Positions 25,568 through 34,690 of a DNA stretch of 64,000 nt are shown in pieces. This stretch comes from IMCC2047 sp041395865 (GTDB lineage Bacteria > Pseudomonadota > Gammaproteobacteria > Pseudomonadales > IMCC2047): contig JAWKZQ010000005.1 of assembly GCA_041395865.1 (NCBI GenBank), positions 1 through 64,000 on the forward strand. The letters are read 5' to 3'. Numbering within the stretch: position 1 is the stretch's first letter; each line of letters starts with the position of its first letter. The notes beneath the pieces were generated by a model that saw only the letters and a list, made by a program, of their open reading frames with translations, was not told the DNA's origin and ran no database searches. A program made the position numbers and the translations under genes.

Positions 25568-27480
25568 ATGAAAAACCGCGACTTTAAAGACCCTGGCCGG
25601 GAAACCCGGATATTTACCTTTCGAGCCATCCTGTTCTGGATAGCTGTGGTGTGCATGATCCTGGCGCTGGCGGGACGGGTGTTTTACCTGCAGGTGCTGG
25701 AGCATGAGCGTTATGCGACAGCCTCTGACAAAAACCGTGTCTTGTTGCAGCCGGTTGCACCTAATCGAGGCCTGATTTTTGATACAAGGGGCAAATTGCT
25801 CGCCCAGAACCGAGCCAGTCAAAGCCTTAATATCGTGCCTGAACAGGTGGGTAAAGCGTTGCCTGAGCTGTTGGCGACGCTGCAAACGCTGATTCCGATC
25901 AGTGACAGCGATATTGAGAGCTTTGAAAAGCGTCGTAAGCAGCGCCGCCGTCCCTACGAACCCGTGCCTTTACGCGGTAAGTTGAGCGAAGAGGAAATGG
26001 CGATTCTTGCTGTCAACAGCTACCAGTTACCTGGGGTGACCGTTGAAGCCGAGCTGGTGCGCTACTATCCGTTTATGGCCTCGACTGCCCATGTGCTGGG
26101 CTATGTCGGGCGCATTAACGAGAAGGAACTCAAAGTCATTGACCCGGTCAACTACAGCGGCACCAAGAGTATCGGTAAGCTGGGGGTGGAGAAATTCTAT
26201 GAGGCCCAGTTACACGGCAAGGTGGGACTTCAGAAAGTTGAGGTAAATGCGCTGGGGCGTGTGTTAAAGGTATTGGAACGAGAAGATCCGGTGCCTGGCG
26301 CAGATATCAGCTTGTATCTTGATAGTGATTTGCAGCGTGTCGCCGAGGAGTCCCTGGGGGAAAGGCGTGGTGCCGTGGTGGCGATCGATACACTGACAGG
26401 GGGCATTCTGGCGATGGTCAGCCAGCCCAGTTTTGATCCCAATTTGTTTGTAACCGGTATCGATTCAAAAACCTATGCATCGCTGCGCGATTCGAAGGAT
26501 CTGCCTTTATTTAACCGCGCGTTACGCGGGCAGTATCCTCCAGGTTCGACGGTAAACCCTTTGTGGCCCTGGCAGGGCTTGAGCTGGGGCATATTGACTG
26601 GAATTACACGATTAATGATCCGGGCTGGTACCAGATAAACCAGGGCGGACGTTTTTATCGGGACTGGAAGAAATGGGGGCATGGCAAAGTGGACCTGCTG
26701 CTGGCGATGGCCCAGTCATGCGATACCTATTTTTATGACCTGTCGCACCGGATGAAGGTTGATGATTTGCATGACTTCCTTTGGCAGTTCGGGTTTGGTC
26801 GGCGTATCAGCCTGGATGTTGCTGAGGCGGTGAGCGGTATCCTGCCCAGTACTGCCTGGAAAAAGGCGCGAACCGGGGAGCCTTGGTATACGGGCGATTC
26901 GCTCAACGTCGGTATCGGACAGGGGTATATGCTGGCAACGCCCCTGCAGCTGGCAACGGCGACGGCGGTGCTGGCGAACCGGGGCAAATGGGTGCAACCG
27001 CGCCTGCTGAAAAGTATTCGAGTGAATAAGACGTATATTGACAACCTGCCGGCGACCGAAGAGGTGGCCGCAACGCCTGAAGACATACACCTGAAGCGTG
27101 ATGATAATTGGGAAAGGATGGTCGATGCCATGGAAAGCGTCGTGCATGGCAGCCGGGGCACCGCGCAGGGGATTGCCAAGGATCTGAGTTACCGCATTGC
27201 GGGCAAAACCGGCACTGCGCAGGTGGTGGGTATCAAGCAGGATGAAGAGTACGACGTGGAAAAAGTCGCCGAGCGTAACCAGGATCATGGCCTGTTTGTG
27301 GCCTTTGCTCCGGCCGATGCGCCGAGAATAGCAGTGGCCGTGATTGTTGAGAACGGCGGTGGCGGCAGTGTGTCGGCGGCGCCGGTAGCAAGGGATATTC
27401 TGGATGCCTATTTGTTACCGATACTGGCTGCTGAGCAGGCAGGGGTGAGTGACGCGGGGGGCGTAGCGAAAGATGAGTAG
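25568..27480 (+). pseudogene. mrdA: Penicillin-binding protein 2, frameshifted at the active site
   Basis: Transpeptidase of the elongation machinery, partner of RodA. The N-terminal part (TM helix at residues 17-36, pedestal domain, RGLIFDTRGKLL) reads in one frame from 25568. The rest, including SCDTYFYD and the AGKTGTAQ motif, reads in the next frame to 27480. The break is exactly in the SxxK motif: GQYPPGSTV continues as NPLWPW, whereas inserting one A in the run at 26554-26556 gives GSTVKPFVALAGLELG. Repaired, the protein has 637 residues, the normal size. Because rodA and all neighbours are intact, a base-calling error is more likely than true loss. Confidence 0.9.
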
Positions 27481-28618
27481 GGACTTCCTGCGCCAGTTGC
27501 CGGGCGCTACCCATGCCTTCCAGGCCCGCCGCAGCCTGCTGAGCCGGCTGCATATCGATGGCTGGCTGTTGCTGCTCTTGCTGGTGCTCTGTGGCATTGG
27601 CCTGGTTGTGCTGTACAGTGCAAGCGGTGGCAGCATTGAGACCGTTTACCGGCAGGCAACGCGATTTGGCATTGCCTTTGGGGTGATGTTTGTCTTCGCC
27701 CAGATCAGCCCCTACCACTATCGCCGTTGGTCGCCCTGGCTCTATGGGTTGGGAGTCATCCTGTTGATGGCGGTTTTGGTCATGGGGGTGGGCGCCAAAG
27801 GCGCACAACGCTGGCTGGCCATTCCGGGGTTGCCCCGCTTCCAGCCCTCGGAGCTGATAAAGGTGGCGGTGCCAATGGCGCTGGCGGCTTATTTTGCCGA
27901 CCGCTACCTGCCTCCCCGGCTTAAGCATGTGGGTTTCGGGCTGGTATTTATTTTGCTGCCTACACTGTTGATTGCCAAGCAGCCTGACTTGGGTACTTCG
28001 CTGCTAATTTGTGCCTCCGGCCTGTTTGTGCTTTTGTTCGCCGGTATTCAATGGCGCTGGGTATTTGGCTTTTGTGGGGCGGTTGCGGCCTGTTTGCCGT
28101 TATTTTGGATGTTCCTGATGAAGGAATACCAGAAGCAGCGGGTCATGACGTTCCTGAATCCGGAAAGCGATCTGCACGGCTCGGGCTGGAACATCATTCA
28201 GTCTAAAATCGCCATTGGATCGGGCGGGCTTTACGGTAAGGGCTGGCTGCAGGGCACCCAGTCGCACCTGGATTTCCTGCCGGAGAGCCATACGGACTTT
28301 ATCATTGCCGTGTTTGCCGAGGAGTTCGGCTTCTTGGGGGTGCTGTGCCTGTTGTTTTTATATCTGCTGATTGTGACGCGCTGCCTTTATATCGCCACGC
28401 AAGCGGATGATACCTATGGCCGCCTGCTGGCGGGTAGCCTGACCCTGACTTTTTTCTTTTACTTTTTTGTCAATATTGGCATGGTGACCGGGTTGTTACC
28501 CGTAGTCGGCCTGCCGCTTCCTTTGATAAGCTATGGCGGCACATCAATTGTGACCCTGTTTGTAGGGTTTGGTATGTTGATGTCGATCCAGACCCACAAA
28601 AAAGTGGTTCCCCGCTAA
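27473..28618 (+). CDS. mrdB: Peptidoglycan glycosyltransferase RodA
   Basis: SEDS-family glycan polymerase of the rod complex, an inner-membrane protein with about ten helices. Motifs: SGGSIETVYRQATRF in the first loop, GAKGAQRW, FQPSELIK, AKQPDLGTSLLI, DFLPESHTDFI and LPVVGLPLPLISYGGTS. Length is 381. It overlaps the end of mrdA by 8 bases, so the pair is translationally coupled. Confidence 0.95.
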   Translation: MSRDFLRQLPGATHAFQARRSLLSRLHIDGWLLLLLLVLCGIGLVVLYSASGGSIETVYRQATRFGIAFGVMFVFAQISPYHYRRWSPWLYGLGVILLMAVLVMGVGAKGAQRWLAIPGLPRFQPSELIKVAVPMALAAYFADRYLPPRLKHVGFGLVFILLPTLLIAKQPDLGTSLLICASGLFVLLFAGIQWRWVFGFCGAVAACLPLFWMFLMKEYQKQRVMTFLNPESDLHGSGWNIIQSKIAIGSGGLYGKGWLQGTQSHLDFLPESHTDFIIAVFAEEFGFLGVLCLLFLYLLIVTRCLYIATQADDTYGRLLAGSLTLTFFFYFFVNIGMVTGLLPVVGLPLPLISYGGTSIVTLFVGFGMLMSIQTHKKVVPR

Positions 28619-28643
28619 CGCCTTAGAACGAGACCCGGAGTAT

Positions 28644-29636
28644 ATGCGTTTCAGTAAAGTTGCGGTTTTCCTGTTTGCTTCCTTTTTGTTTCTGCTGCTG
28701 CCTTTTAAAGCGGTGGCCAAACTCAGCTATGAGACTCATCCGCAGGCCCTGGCGCTGGTTGATGAAATGGTTGAGCAGCATGGCTTTGATCGCAAAGCCT
28801 TGCTCAAACTGTTTGCCGAGACGGAGTTTCAGGACAGTATCGTCGCCTTGATGGATAAACCCGCCGAAGCGAAACCCTGGAAGGATTATCGCCCGATTTT
28901 TGTGACCAACAAACGAGCTAAAGCCGGTAAGGAATTCATGGCGGCGCATCAGGAAACCCTGGCGCGGGCTGAAGCCCAGTTTGGAGTGCCAGCGGAAATT
29001 ATTGTTGCCATCATTGGCGTTGAAACCCGTTACGGCGTGCATGCCGGTAACACACGGGTCATGGACGCGCTGGCAACCCTGGCCTTTGATTACCCTCGGC
29101 GCAGCGAATTTTTCCGCAAGGAGCTGGTTGCTTATTTGTTGTTGACCCGGCAAGAGCAACTGAACCCTCTGGAGCTAAAGGGGTCCTATGCCGGAGCGAT
29201 GGGGTACGGGCAGTTTATGCCGAGCAGTTTCCTGGAGTATGCCATTGATTTCGATGGTGATGGCCGGAAGGATATTTGGCATAATCCCGTGGATGCGATT
29301 GGCAGTGTCGCTAATTACTTTGCTCGTCATGGCTGGAAAACAGGCGAACCCGTGGTCAGCCGCGCCAGCTTTGACGGGAATGCAGAGAGTCTCGAATGGG
29401 TCAGGGGACGCAGTGGCCTCAAGCCCAGTTATACGGTGGCCGAGCTGGCAACGGCTGGACTCCACACAAAAGAGGAGCTGGTTCCTCAACAGCCGGCGAC
29501 GCCAATTCGTTTATCCGGCGCTTATGGCAGAGAATATTGGGTCGGGTTGCATAATTTTTATGTGATTACCCGCTATAACCACAGCGCGCTTTACGCCATG
29601 TCTGTGTATCAGCTAAGTCAGAAAATTGCCAATTAG
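28644..29636 (+). CDS. mltB: Membrane-bound lytic murein transglycosylase B
   Basis: Cleaves glycan strands to 1,6-anhydro-MurNAc ends. It has an N-terminal signal sequence (hydrophobic residues 6-22) without a clear lipobox, so it may be soluble in the periplasm. Catalytic region: IIGVETRYGVHAGN with the general acid Glu, then GAMGYGQFMPSS and FDGDGRKDIW. Length is 330. It follows rodA after 25 bases. Confidence 0.93.
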   Translation: MRFSKVAVFLFASFLFLLLPFKAVAKLSYETHPQALALVDEMVEQHGFDRKALLKLFAETEFQDSIVALMDKPAEAKPWKDYRPIFVTNKRAKAGKEFMAAHQETLARAEAQFGVPAEIIVAIIGVETRYGVHAGNTRVMDALATLAFDYPRRSEFFRKELVAYLLLTRQEQLNPLELKGSYAGAMGYGQFMPSSFLEYAIDFDGDGRKDIWHNPVDAIGSVANYFARHGWKTGEPVVSRASFDGNAESLEWVRGRSGLKPSYTVAELATAGLHTKEELVPQQPATPIRLSGAYGREYWVGLHNFYVITRYNHSALYAMSVYQLSQKIAN

Positions 29637-29662
29637 GGCCGAGGAAAGGGGTTGTTGTAAAG

Positions 29663-30583
29663 ATGGGGTTAAGATGTCATGCAACTGCAGGGATCAGCGC
29701 GCTGTGTGCGCTGTTGCTGGTGGCTGGCTGTGCGACCCAACCTGCCTCGCGTTACCAGCAGAAGCATGACTCGGCTCCCCATTACAGTCAGGATGTGCAC
29801 AAGGTTCCCGATGCTGTTCCCCGGGTTGAACCCTACAGCAGAGGCGGCAATAAAAGTCCTTATGTGGTAATGGGTAAGCGCTATTGGGTTATGCCCAGTG
29901 GTTTGGGTTATGCTGCCACGGGCACTGCATCCTGGTATGGCACCAAATTCCACGGCCACCTGACATCCAATGGGGAAGTTTATAACATGTACGGCATGAC
30001 GGCGGCTCATAAGTCGCTGCCGATACCGACCTATGTAAAGGTGACGAACCTGAACAATGGCCGCTACGTCATCGTCAGGGTGAATGATCGCGGACCTTTT
30101 CATGAAGACCGCCTGATCGATCTCTCCTATGCTGCGGCGACCAAGTTGGGATATGCCAAGCAGGGGACGGCTCCGGTTCGAGTGGAGGCAATTGACCCGG
30201 TAGCATGGCAGCGTAACCAGCGGGCGACGGTTCCAGTCGCGTACCAGCCGGTAACGACGACGGTTGGGTCAGTGCAGGCAGAGGGAAACTCGCAGGCACA
30301 ATTGACGAAGGCCGCGCTGGAAACCCGCAGTTTAGCCGCTACCCTGGACAATATTTATGTGCAGGTTGGCGCGTTTGTCAGTTTTGATTCAGCGAATCGG
30401 CTTAAGCAACAGGTACAGGGTATGACAGACCAGCCGGTTACGGTTTTTCTTGATCAGCAGCGCACCCCTAATCTGCACAAGGTACAGGTTGGTCCTCTGA
30501 AGGATGTTACGCTGGCGCAGCAGCTGAGGGAGATGATCAATAGTAATGGCCTTGGTTCTGCAATGATTCTGGCTGTACCTTAG
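29663..30583 (+). CDS. rlpA: Septal ring lytic transglycosylase RlpA (lipoprotein)
   Basis: Outer-membrane lipoprotein that cleaves glycans stripped of stem peptides. The lipobox is LVAGC (about residue 22). A double-psi beta-barrel domain follows: GTASWYGTKFHG, the catalytic-region MTAAHKSLPIPTYVKVTNL and VRVNDRGPFHEDRLIDLS. The C-terminal SPOR domain (YVQVGAFVSFDSANRL onward) targets it to denuded septal glycan. Length is 306. The start has GAGGAAAGGGG upstream. Confidence 0.94.
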   Translation: MGLRCHATAGISALCALLLVAGCATQPASRYQQKHDSAPHYSQDVHKVPDAVPRVEPYSRGGNKSPYVVMGKRYWVMPSGLGYAATGTASWYGTKFHGHLTSNGEVYNMYGMTAAHKSLPIPTYVKVTNLNNGRYVIVRVNDRGPFHEDRLIDLSYAAATKLGYAKQGTAPVRVEAIDPVAWQRNQRATVPVAYQPVTTTVGSVQAEGNSQAQLTKAALETRSLAATLDNIYVQVGAFVSFDSANRLKQQVQGMTDQPVTVFLDQQRTPNLHKVQVGPLKDVTLAQQLREMINSNGLGSAMILAVP

Positions 30584-30638
30584 AAACCCTTAAAATAATT
30601 TTGATGGCTATAACGAAAACCATGATTAAATTTGCACA

Positions 30639-31775
30639 ATGCCTTTTGCAGTTACAACACTGCTCATCAGCCAGTTGGCGCTCGCCTCCAATCCGCTTAT
30701 TCCTGCGGCTCCGCAGATTTCCGCCAGAGCGTTCCTGCTGGTCGATGCCGATAGCGGTCATATTCTCGTATCGGAAAATGCCGATGAAACCCTGCCTCCC
30801 GCCAGTCTGACCAAGATGATGACCAGTTATATTGCCACCCATGAGCTGGATAAGGGCAATATCAAAGAAGGAGATAAGGTTCGAGTCAGCATCAAGGCAT
30901 GGAAGACCCCAGGCTCGCGTATGTTCATCAAGGAGGGAAGCACTGTTTCCGTGGAGGACCTGCTGCGTGGAATCATTATTCAGTCTGGCAATGATGCGAG
31001 TGTGGCGATGGCAGAATTTATCGCTGGCAGCGAAGATGCCTTTGCCGACCTGATGAATCAGCATGCCGGCCTGCTGGGCATGGAAAATACCCATTTTATG
31101 AACGCCACAGGCCTGCCTGCCCAGCATCACTACACGACGGCGGGTGACCTAGCCAAGCTGGCGCGGTCGATCATTGTTGATCACCCCAATTATTACCCGA
31201 TGTATTCGGAGCAGGCCTTCACCTATAACGGCATTCGCCAGCCCAACCGAAACAAACTGTTATGGCGTGATAAAAGTGTTGATGGACTGAAAACCGGTCA
31301 TACGGAGGAGGCGGGTTACTGCCTGGTGGCCTCTGCGGAGCGGGGTGGTATGCGGCTGATTGCTGTGGTACTGGGAACCAAAAGCGAAGAGGCCCGTGCA
31401 ACTGAAACCCAGAAACTGCTGACCTACGGTTTCCGTTATTATGAAACCCGTAAACTTTACGGGGCTGGCGATGTGCTGGAAGAGGCGCGAGTTTGGGGCG
31501 GTGCTGCCGACAAGGTTGACCTGGGCGTGGCGGAAGATATCTACATTACCGTGCCACGCGGCCAGTACAGCAGCCTGCAGGCCAGCAAGGAAGTGGATGA
31601 GCATATTATTGCCGGTGTCCAGTCCGGGCAGTCTTTCGGCAAGGTGCTGGTCAAACTGCAGGATCAGGTTGTGCTAGACCAACCGCTGGTTGCGCTCGAG
31701 GCTGTGGAACCCGGTGGTTTCTTTAAGCGCCTTTGGGACCAGCTTGTGCTGTTTTTCGTTAAGTTGTTCAGCTAA
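30639..31775 (+). CDS. dacA: D-alanyl-D-alanine carboxypeptidase, PBP5/6 type
   Basis: Trims the terminal D-Ala of muropeptides. Active-site motifs: SLTK (SxxK), SGN in IIQSGNDAS, and KTG in DGLKTGHTEEAGYCL. A C-terminal PBP5-type domain and an amphipathic membrane-anchor helix (FFKRLWDQLVLFFVKLF) complete it. The N-terminus is odd: the ATG at 30639 gives a short signal peptide with no basic residue and no ribosome binding site. A different frame just upstream (ATG at 30622) begins MIKFAQC and would fuse into a normal signal peptide if one base were added near 30640. Length as read is 378. Confidence 0.92.
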   Translation: MPFAVTTLLISQLALASNPLIPAAPQISARAFLLVDADSGHILVSENADETLPPASLTKMMTSYIATHELDKGNIKEGDKVRVSIKAWKTPGSRMFIKEGSTVSVEDLLRGIIIQSGNDASVAMAEFIAGSEDAFADLMNQHAGLLGMENTHFMNATGLPAQHHYTTAGDLAKLARSIIVDHPNYYPMYSEQAFTYNGIRQPNRNKLLWRDKSVDGLKTGHTEEAGYCLVASAERGGMRLIAVVLGTKSEEARATETQKLLTYGFRYYETRKLYGAGDVLEEARVWGGAADKVDLGVAEDIYITVPRGQYSSLQASKEVDEHIIAGVQSGQSFGKVLVKLQDQVVLDQPLVALEAVEPGGFFKRLWDQLVLFFVKLFS

Positions 31776-32623
31776 TGCCTGTTTATCTGAATGGCGCCTT
31801 TATGCCTATCGAGGAGGCGCAGGTTTCGGTACTCGATCGGGGATTCCTGTTCGGTGATGGTGTTTATGAGGTTATCCCTGTTTACCAGGGTAAACCATTG
31901 CGACTGCAGGAGCATTTGGATCGCCTCCAGCAAAGCATGGATGCCATTCACCTTGAGGTAGATGAGGATTGGCATGGCATTATCGAAGACCTGGTGGAGC
32001 TGAACGGCAAGGGGAACCTGTCGGTTTATCTGCAGGTGACGCGTGGCGTCATGGAAAAGCGTGATCATGCCTTCCCGGAAGCGGCGATACCGACGGTGTT
32101 CTTGATGGCCACACCTTTTACGCCTGTCGAGGATTTAGAGGCGGTCAAGGGCGTTAAGGCGGTTACGGTAGAAGACAATCGCTGGCTGCGCTGCTTTATC
32201 AAATCCATTTGCCTGCAGCCCAATGTGCTGCTTAAGGAGCAGGCAAGCCGTGCAGGTGCCCAGGATGCCATCCTGATACGTGACGGCCTGGTGACCGAAG
32301 CAGCGGCGGCGAATGTGTTTGTGGTCAAGCAGGACGTGGTCTACACGGCGCCCAAGAATGATCTGATACTGGGAGGCGTGACCCGAGACCTCATCATTGA
32401 GTTGTTGGCACAGGCCGGTATTGAATGCCAGGAGCAGGCGCCTTCTGCCGCGTTGCTTGCCAGTGCCGACGAGGTATGGATTACCAGCTCCACCCGGGAA
32501 ATTGTCCCCGTGATTGAGTTGGACGGTCAGCCTGTGGGTGACGGCGAGAAAGGAGCGGTATGGTACAATGCCATGCAACAGTATCAGTATTTCAAAAAAG
32601 CGTTGATAGCAGGTAAACCGTGA
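31775..32623 (+). CDS. dat: D-amino acid aminotransferase
   Basis: PLP enzyme of fold type IV that interconverts D-amino acids and 2-oxo acids. It could supply D-Glu or D-Ala for the surrounding wall genes. Motifs: SVLDRGFLFGDGVYEV near the N-terminus, the PLP Lys in IKSICLQPNVLLKEQA, AAAANVFVV, and the C-terminal VWITSSTREIVPV. Length is 282. Its ATG overlaps the dacA stop by one base. A branched-chain or aminodeoxychorismate-lyase role cannot be excluded from sequence alone. Confidence 0.88.
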   Translation: MPVYLNGAFMPIEEAQVSVLDRGFLFGDGVYEVIPVYQGKPLRLQEHLDRLQQSMDAIHLEVDEDWHGIIEDLVELNGKGNLSVYLQVTRGVMEKRDHAFPEAAIPTVFLMATPFTPVEDLEAVKGVKAVTVEDNRWLRCFIKSICLQPNVLLKEQASRAGAQDAILIRDGLVTEAAAANVFVVKQDVVYTAPKNDLILGGVTRDLIIELLAQAGIECQEQAPSAALLASADEVWITSSTREIVPVIELDGQPVGDGEKGAVWYNAMQQYQYFKKALIAGKP

Positions 32624-32889
32624 CCGACCAAGAAGCACCCAAAATTGAATTTCCCTGTGAGTACCCGATCAAGGTGGTTGGCCCTGCTGCGCCGGATTAC
32701 AAGCAATTTGTGATCGATGTCGTTGAGGTTCATGCTCCCGGAATTGATGTTTCTAAAGTGGAGGTTCAGGCGAGCCGTAATGGAAACTACTTTTCGGTTA
32801 GGCTGACAATCATCGCGACCGGCGAACAGCAACTTAAAGCCATCTTCGAAGACCTAAAGGCCAGTGGCCGTGTACAAATGGTGCTTTAG
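32620..32889 (+). CDS. ybeD: YbeD family protein (DUF493)
   Basis: An 89-residue ferredoxin-like fold protein of unknown function that is almost always next to lipB. Characteristic stretches are IEFPCEYPIKVVG and SRNGNYFSVRLTI. The GTG start overlaps the dat stop by 4 bases. A role linked to lipoate synthesis has been suggested from context only. Confidence 0.92.
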   Translation: MTDQEAPKIEFPCEYPIKVVGPAAPDYKQFVIDVVEVHAPGIDVSKVEVQASRNGNYFSVRLTIIATGEQQLKAIFEDLKASGRVQMVL

Positions 32890-32927
32890 ACGGGGCGATT
32901 GAGTACGTCTGGAAACTGAGGGCTTTT

Positions 32928-33584
32928 ATGCCTGTTGATTCGGCCAGTCATGTTATTTTCCGCTCGCTAGGGCTTCAGCCTTATCAGGCTGTTTGGGAGA
33001 AAATGAAGCGTTTCACCGAGCAGCGAAACGCCAGTTCCTGTGACGAGGTCTGGTTGTTGCAGCATCCTCCGGTTTTTACCCTGGGGCAGGCAGGTAAAAC
33101 CAGTCATCTGCTAAATTCAGAAGATGTCCCGGTGATTAAAACGGACCGCGGTGGACAGGTAACCTATCACGGTCCCGGCCAGTTAATCGCCTATGTTTTG
33201 ATTGACCTGCGTCGCCGGGGACTGGGTGTCAAGACATTGGTCAACGAGATCGAAGCCCTCCTGATTAACCTGCTCAGCGAATTAGGGATTAACGCCCAGC
33301 GCAAGGAAAAAGCACCGGGTGTTTATGTGGCGGGTAAGAAGATTGCCTCGTTAGGGTTGCGGGTACGTAAAAACTGCACCTATCATGGACTTAGCCTGAA
33401 TGTGCAGATGGATTTGTCTCCTTTTTCCGGCATTAACGTTTGCGGGTACGAAGGCCTGGAGGTCACGCAAATAGGCGATCTGGTGGCAGGCGTTAATGAA
33501 GCGACTGTATTTGAGCGGTTGCAGTTTCATCTTATTAATAGGCTGGGGTATACCAGCCACGAGACCCGCAAGGGTTGGAGTTAA
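32928..33584 (+). CDS. lipB: Octanoyltransferase LipB
   Basis: Moves octanoyl from acyl carrier protein to the lipoyl domains of dehydrogenase complexes. Motifs: DRGGQVTYHGPGQLIAY, the Lys of VAGKKIASLG and the catalytic Cys in INVCGYEGLEVTQ. Length is 218. It lies directly before lipA with a 6-base gap, the classical lipBA operon. Confidence 0.96.
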   Translation: MPVDSASHVIFRSLGLQPYQAVWEKMKRFTEQRNASSCDEVWLLQHPPVFTLGQAGKTSHLLNSEDVPVIKTDRGGQVTYHGPGQLIAYVLIDLRRRGLGVKTLVNEIEALLINLLSELGINAQRKEKAPGVYVAGKKIASLGLRVRKNCTYHGLSLNVQMDLSPFSGINVCGYEGLEVTQIGDLVAGVNEATVFERLQFHLINRLGYTSHETRKGWS

Positions 33585-33590
33585 TCCCCA

Positions 33591-34580
33591 ATGAGCCATT
33601 CGGATACGCCGGCACAACCCGGACAACGGACAAAACGGACTCGCGTTGAGCAGGGTGTGAAGCTGCGTGGGGCTGACAAGGTGGACCGTATCCCGGTGAA
33701 GGTTGTGCCGACGGAAAAACCCAAGCGCAAGCCGGACTGGATTCGCGTCAAAATGGGCAGTTCCCCTCAGGTTGCTCATATCAAGCGCATCCTGAGGAAA
33801 AACCAGCTGGCCTCGGTCTGTGAAGAAGCCGCCTGCCCGAATCTTGGCGAATGTTTTAGCCATGGTACGGCTACTTTTATGATTATGGGGGAAATTTGCA
33901 CCCGCCGTTGCCCCTTCTGCGATGTGGCGCATGGGCGACCCATGCCGCTGGATGAAAATGAACCAAAACACCTGGCAGCTGCGATCGCCGAGATGCAACT
34001 GAGTTACGTAGTGATTACATCGGTTGATCGCGATGATCTGCGCGATGGCGGGGCGGCTCATTTTGCGGACTGTATCCGTGAAACCCGCCTGGCGATGCCG
34101 GGTATTAAGGTCGAGGTCCTTGTACCGGATTTCCGCGGCCGTATGGCGGTGGCGTTGGAGGCGTTAGTCCAGGAACCTGCTGACGTATTTAACCATAACC
34201 TGGAATCCGTGCCGCGCTTGTACCGGCAGATTCGACCGGGCTCCGATTATCAGTGGTCACTGGACCTGCTTAAACAACACAAGCAGCGCCTGCCGGAGGT
34301 GTTGACCAAATCCGGCCTGATGGTGGGGCTGGGTGAAACCGCCGAGGAAATTTACCAGGTGATGGAGGATCTGCGCGCCCACGATGTTGATATGATTACC
34401 ATCGGACAGTATCTGCAGCCAAGCTTGAATCATTTGCCTGTGGAACGTTTTGTGCACCCTGATGAGTTTGCAGCCTATGCCGAACGGGCTCGTGAACTGG
34501 GTTTCAAAAGTGTGGCCAGCGGGCCGCTGGTCCGGTCATCCTACCATGCTGATCGACAGGCAAAAGGCGAGAGTTTTTAG
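33591..34580 (+). CDS. lipA: Lipoyl synthase LipA
   Basis: Radical SAM enzyme that inserts two sulfurs into octanoyl-protein. Both clusters are visible: the auxiliary-cluster Cys in CEEAACPNLGEC and the radical SAM motif CTRRCPFC. The C-terminal GPLVRSSYHAD contains the Ser ligand of the auxiliary cluster. Length is 329. A weak AT-rich hairpin (34590-34610) follows; it lacks a T run. Confidence 0.97.
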   Translation: MSHSDTPAQPGQRTKRTRVEQGVKLRGADKVDRIPVKVVPTEKPKRKPDWIRVKMGSSPQVAHIKRILRKNQLASVCEEAACPNLGECFSHGTATFMIMGEICTRRCPFCDVAHGRPMPLDENEPKHLAAAIAEMQLSYVVITSVDRDDLRDGGAAHFADCIRETRLAMPGIKVEVLVPDFRGRMAVALEALVQEPADVFNHNLESVPRLYRQIRPGSDYQWSLDLLKQHKQRLPEVLTKSGLMVGLGETAEEIYQVMEDLRAHDVDMITIGQYLQPSLNHLPVERFVHPDEFAAYAERARELGFKSVASGPLVRSSYHADRQAKGESF

Positions 34581-34690
34581 GCCTCGAATGCAAAAATGTT
34601 GGATTTTTGCCCCTTGACCTGGGATATAATGCTTGGGTGATTGGGATATACACAACACTAGATAAAGACTAAAGCAAGGAGTTTCAGCGT

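Noticed and set aside
26550..26562. Programmed -1 frameshift in mrdA
   Set aside because: AAACCCT (26554-26560) formally fits a slippery X-XXY-YYZ heptamer, but the slip would keep Asn, decoded from AAC, where the catalytic Lys is needed. It would still give an inactive enzyme, and C-rich slip sites are poor in bacteria.
34614..34630. TTGACC and TATAAT upstream of the OmpA-family gene as a promoter pair
   Set aside because: They are only 5 bases apart, far too close for -35 and -10 boxes. The TATAAT may still be a -10 with a poor -35.
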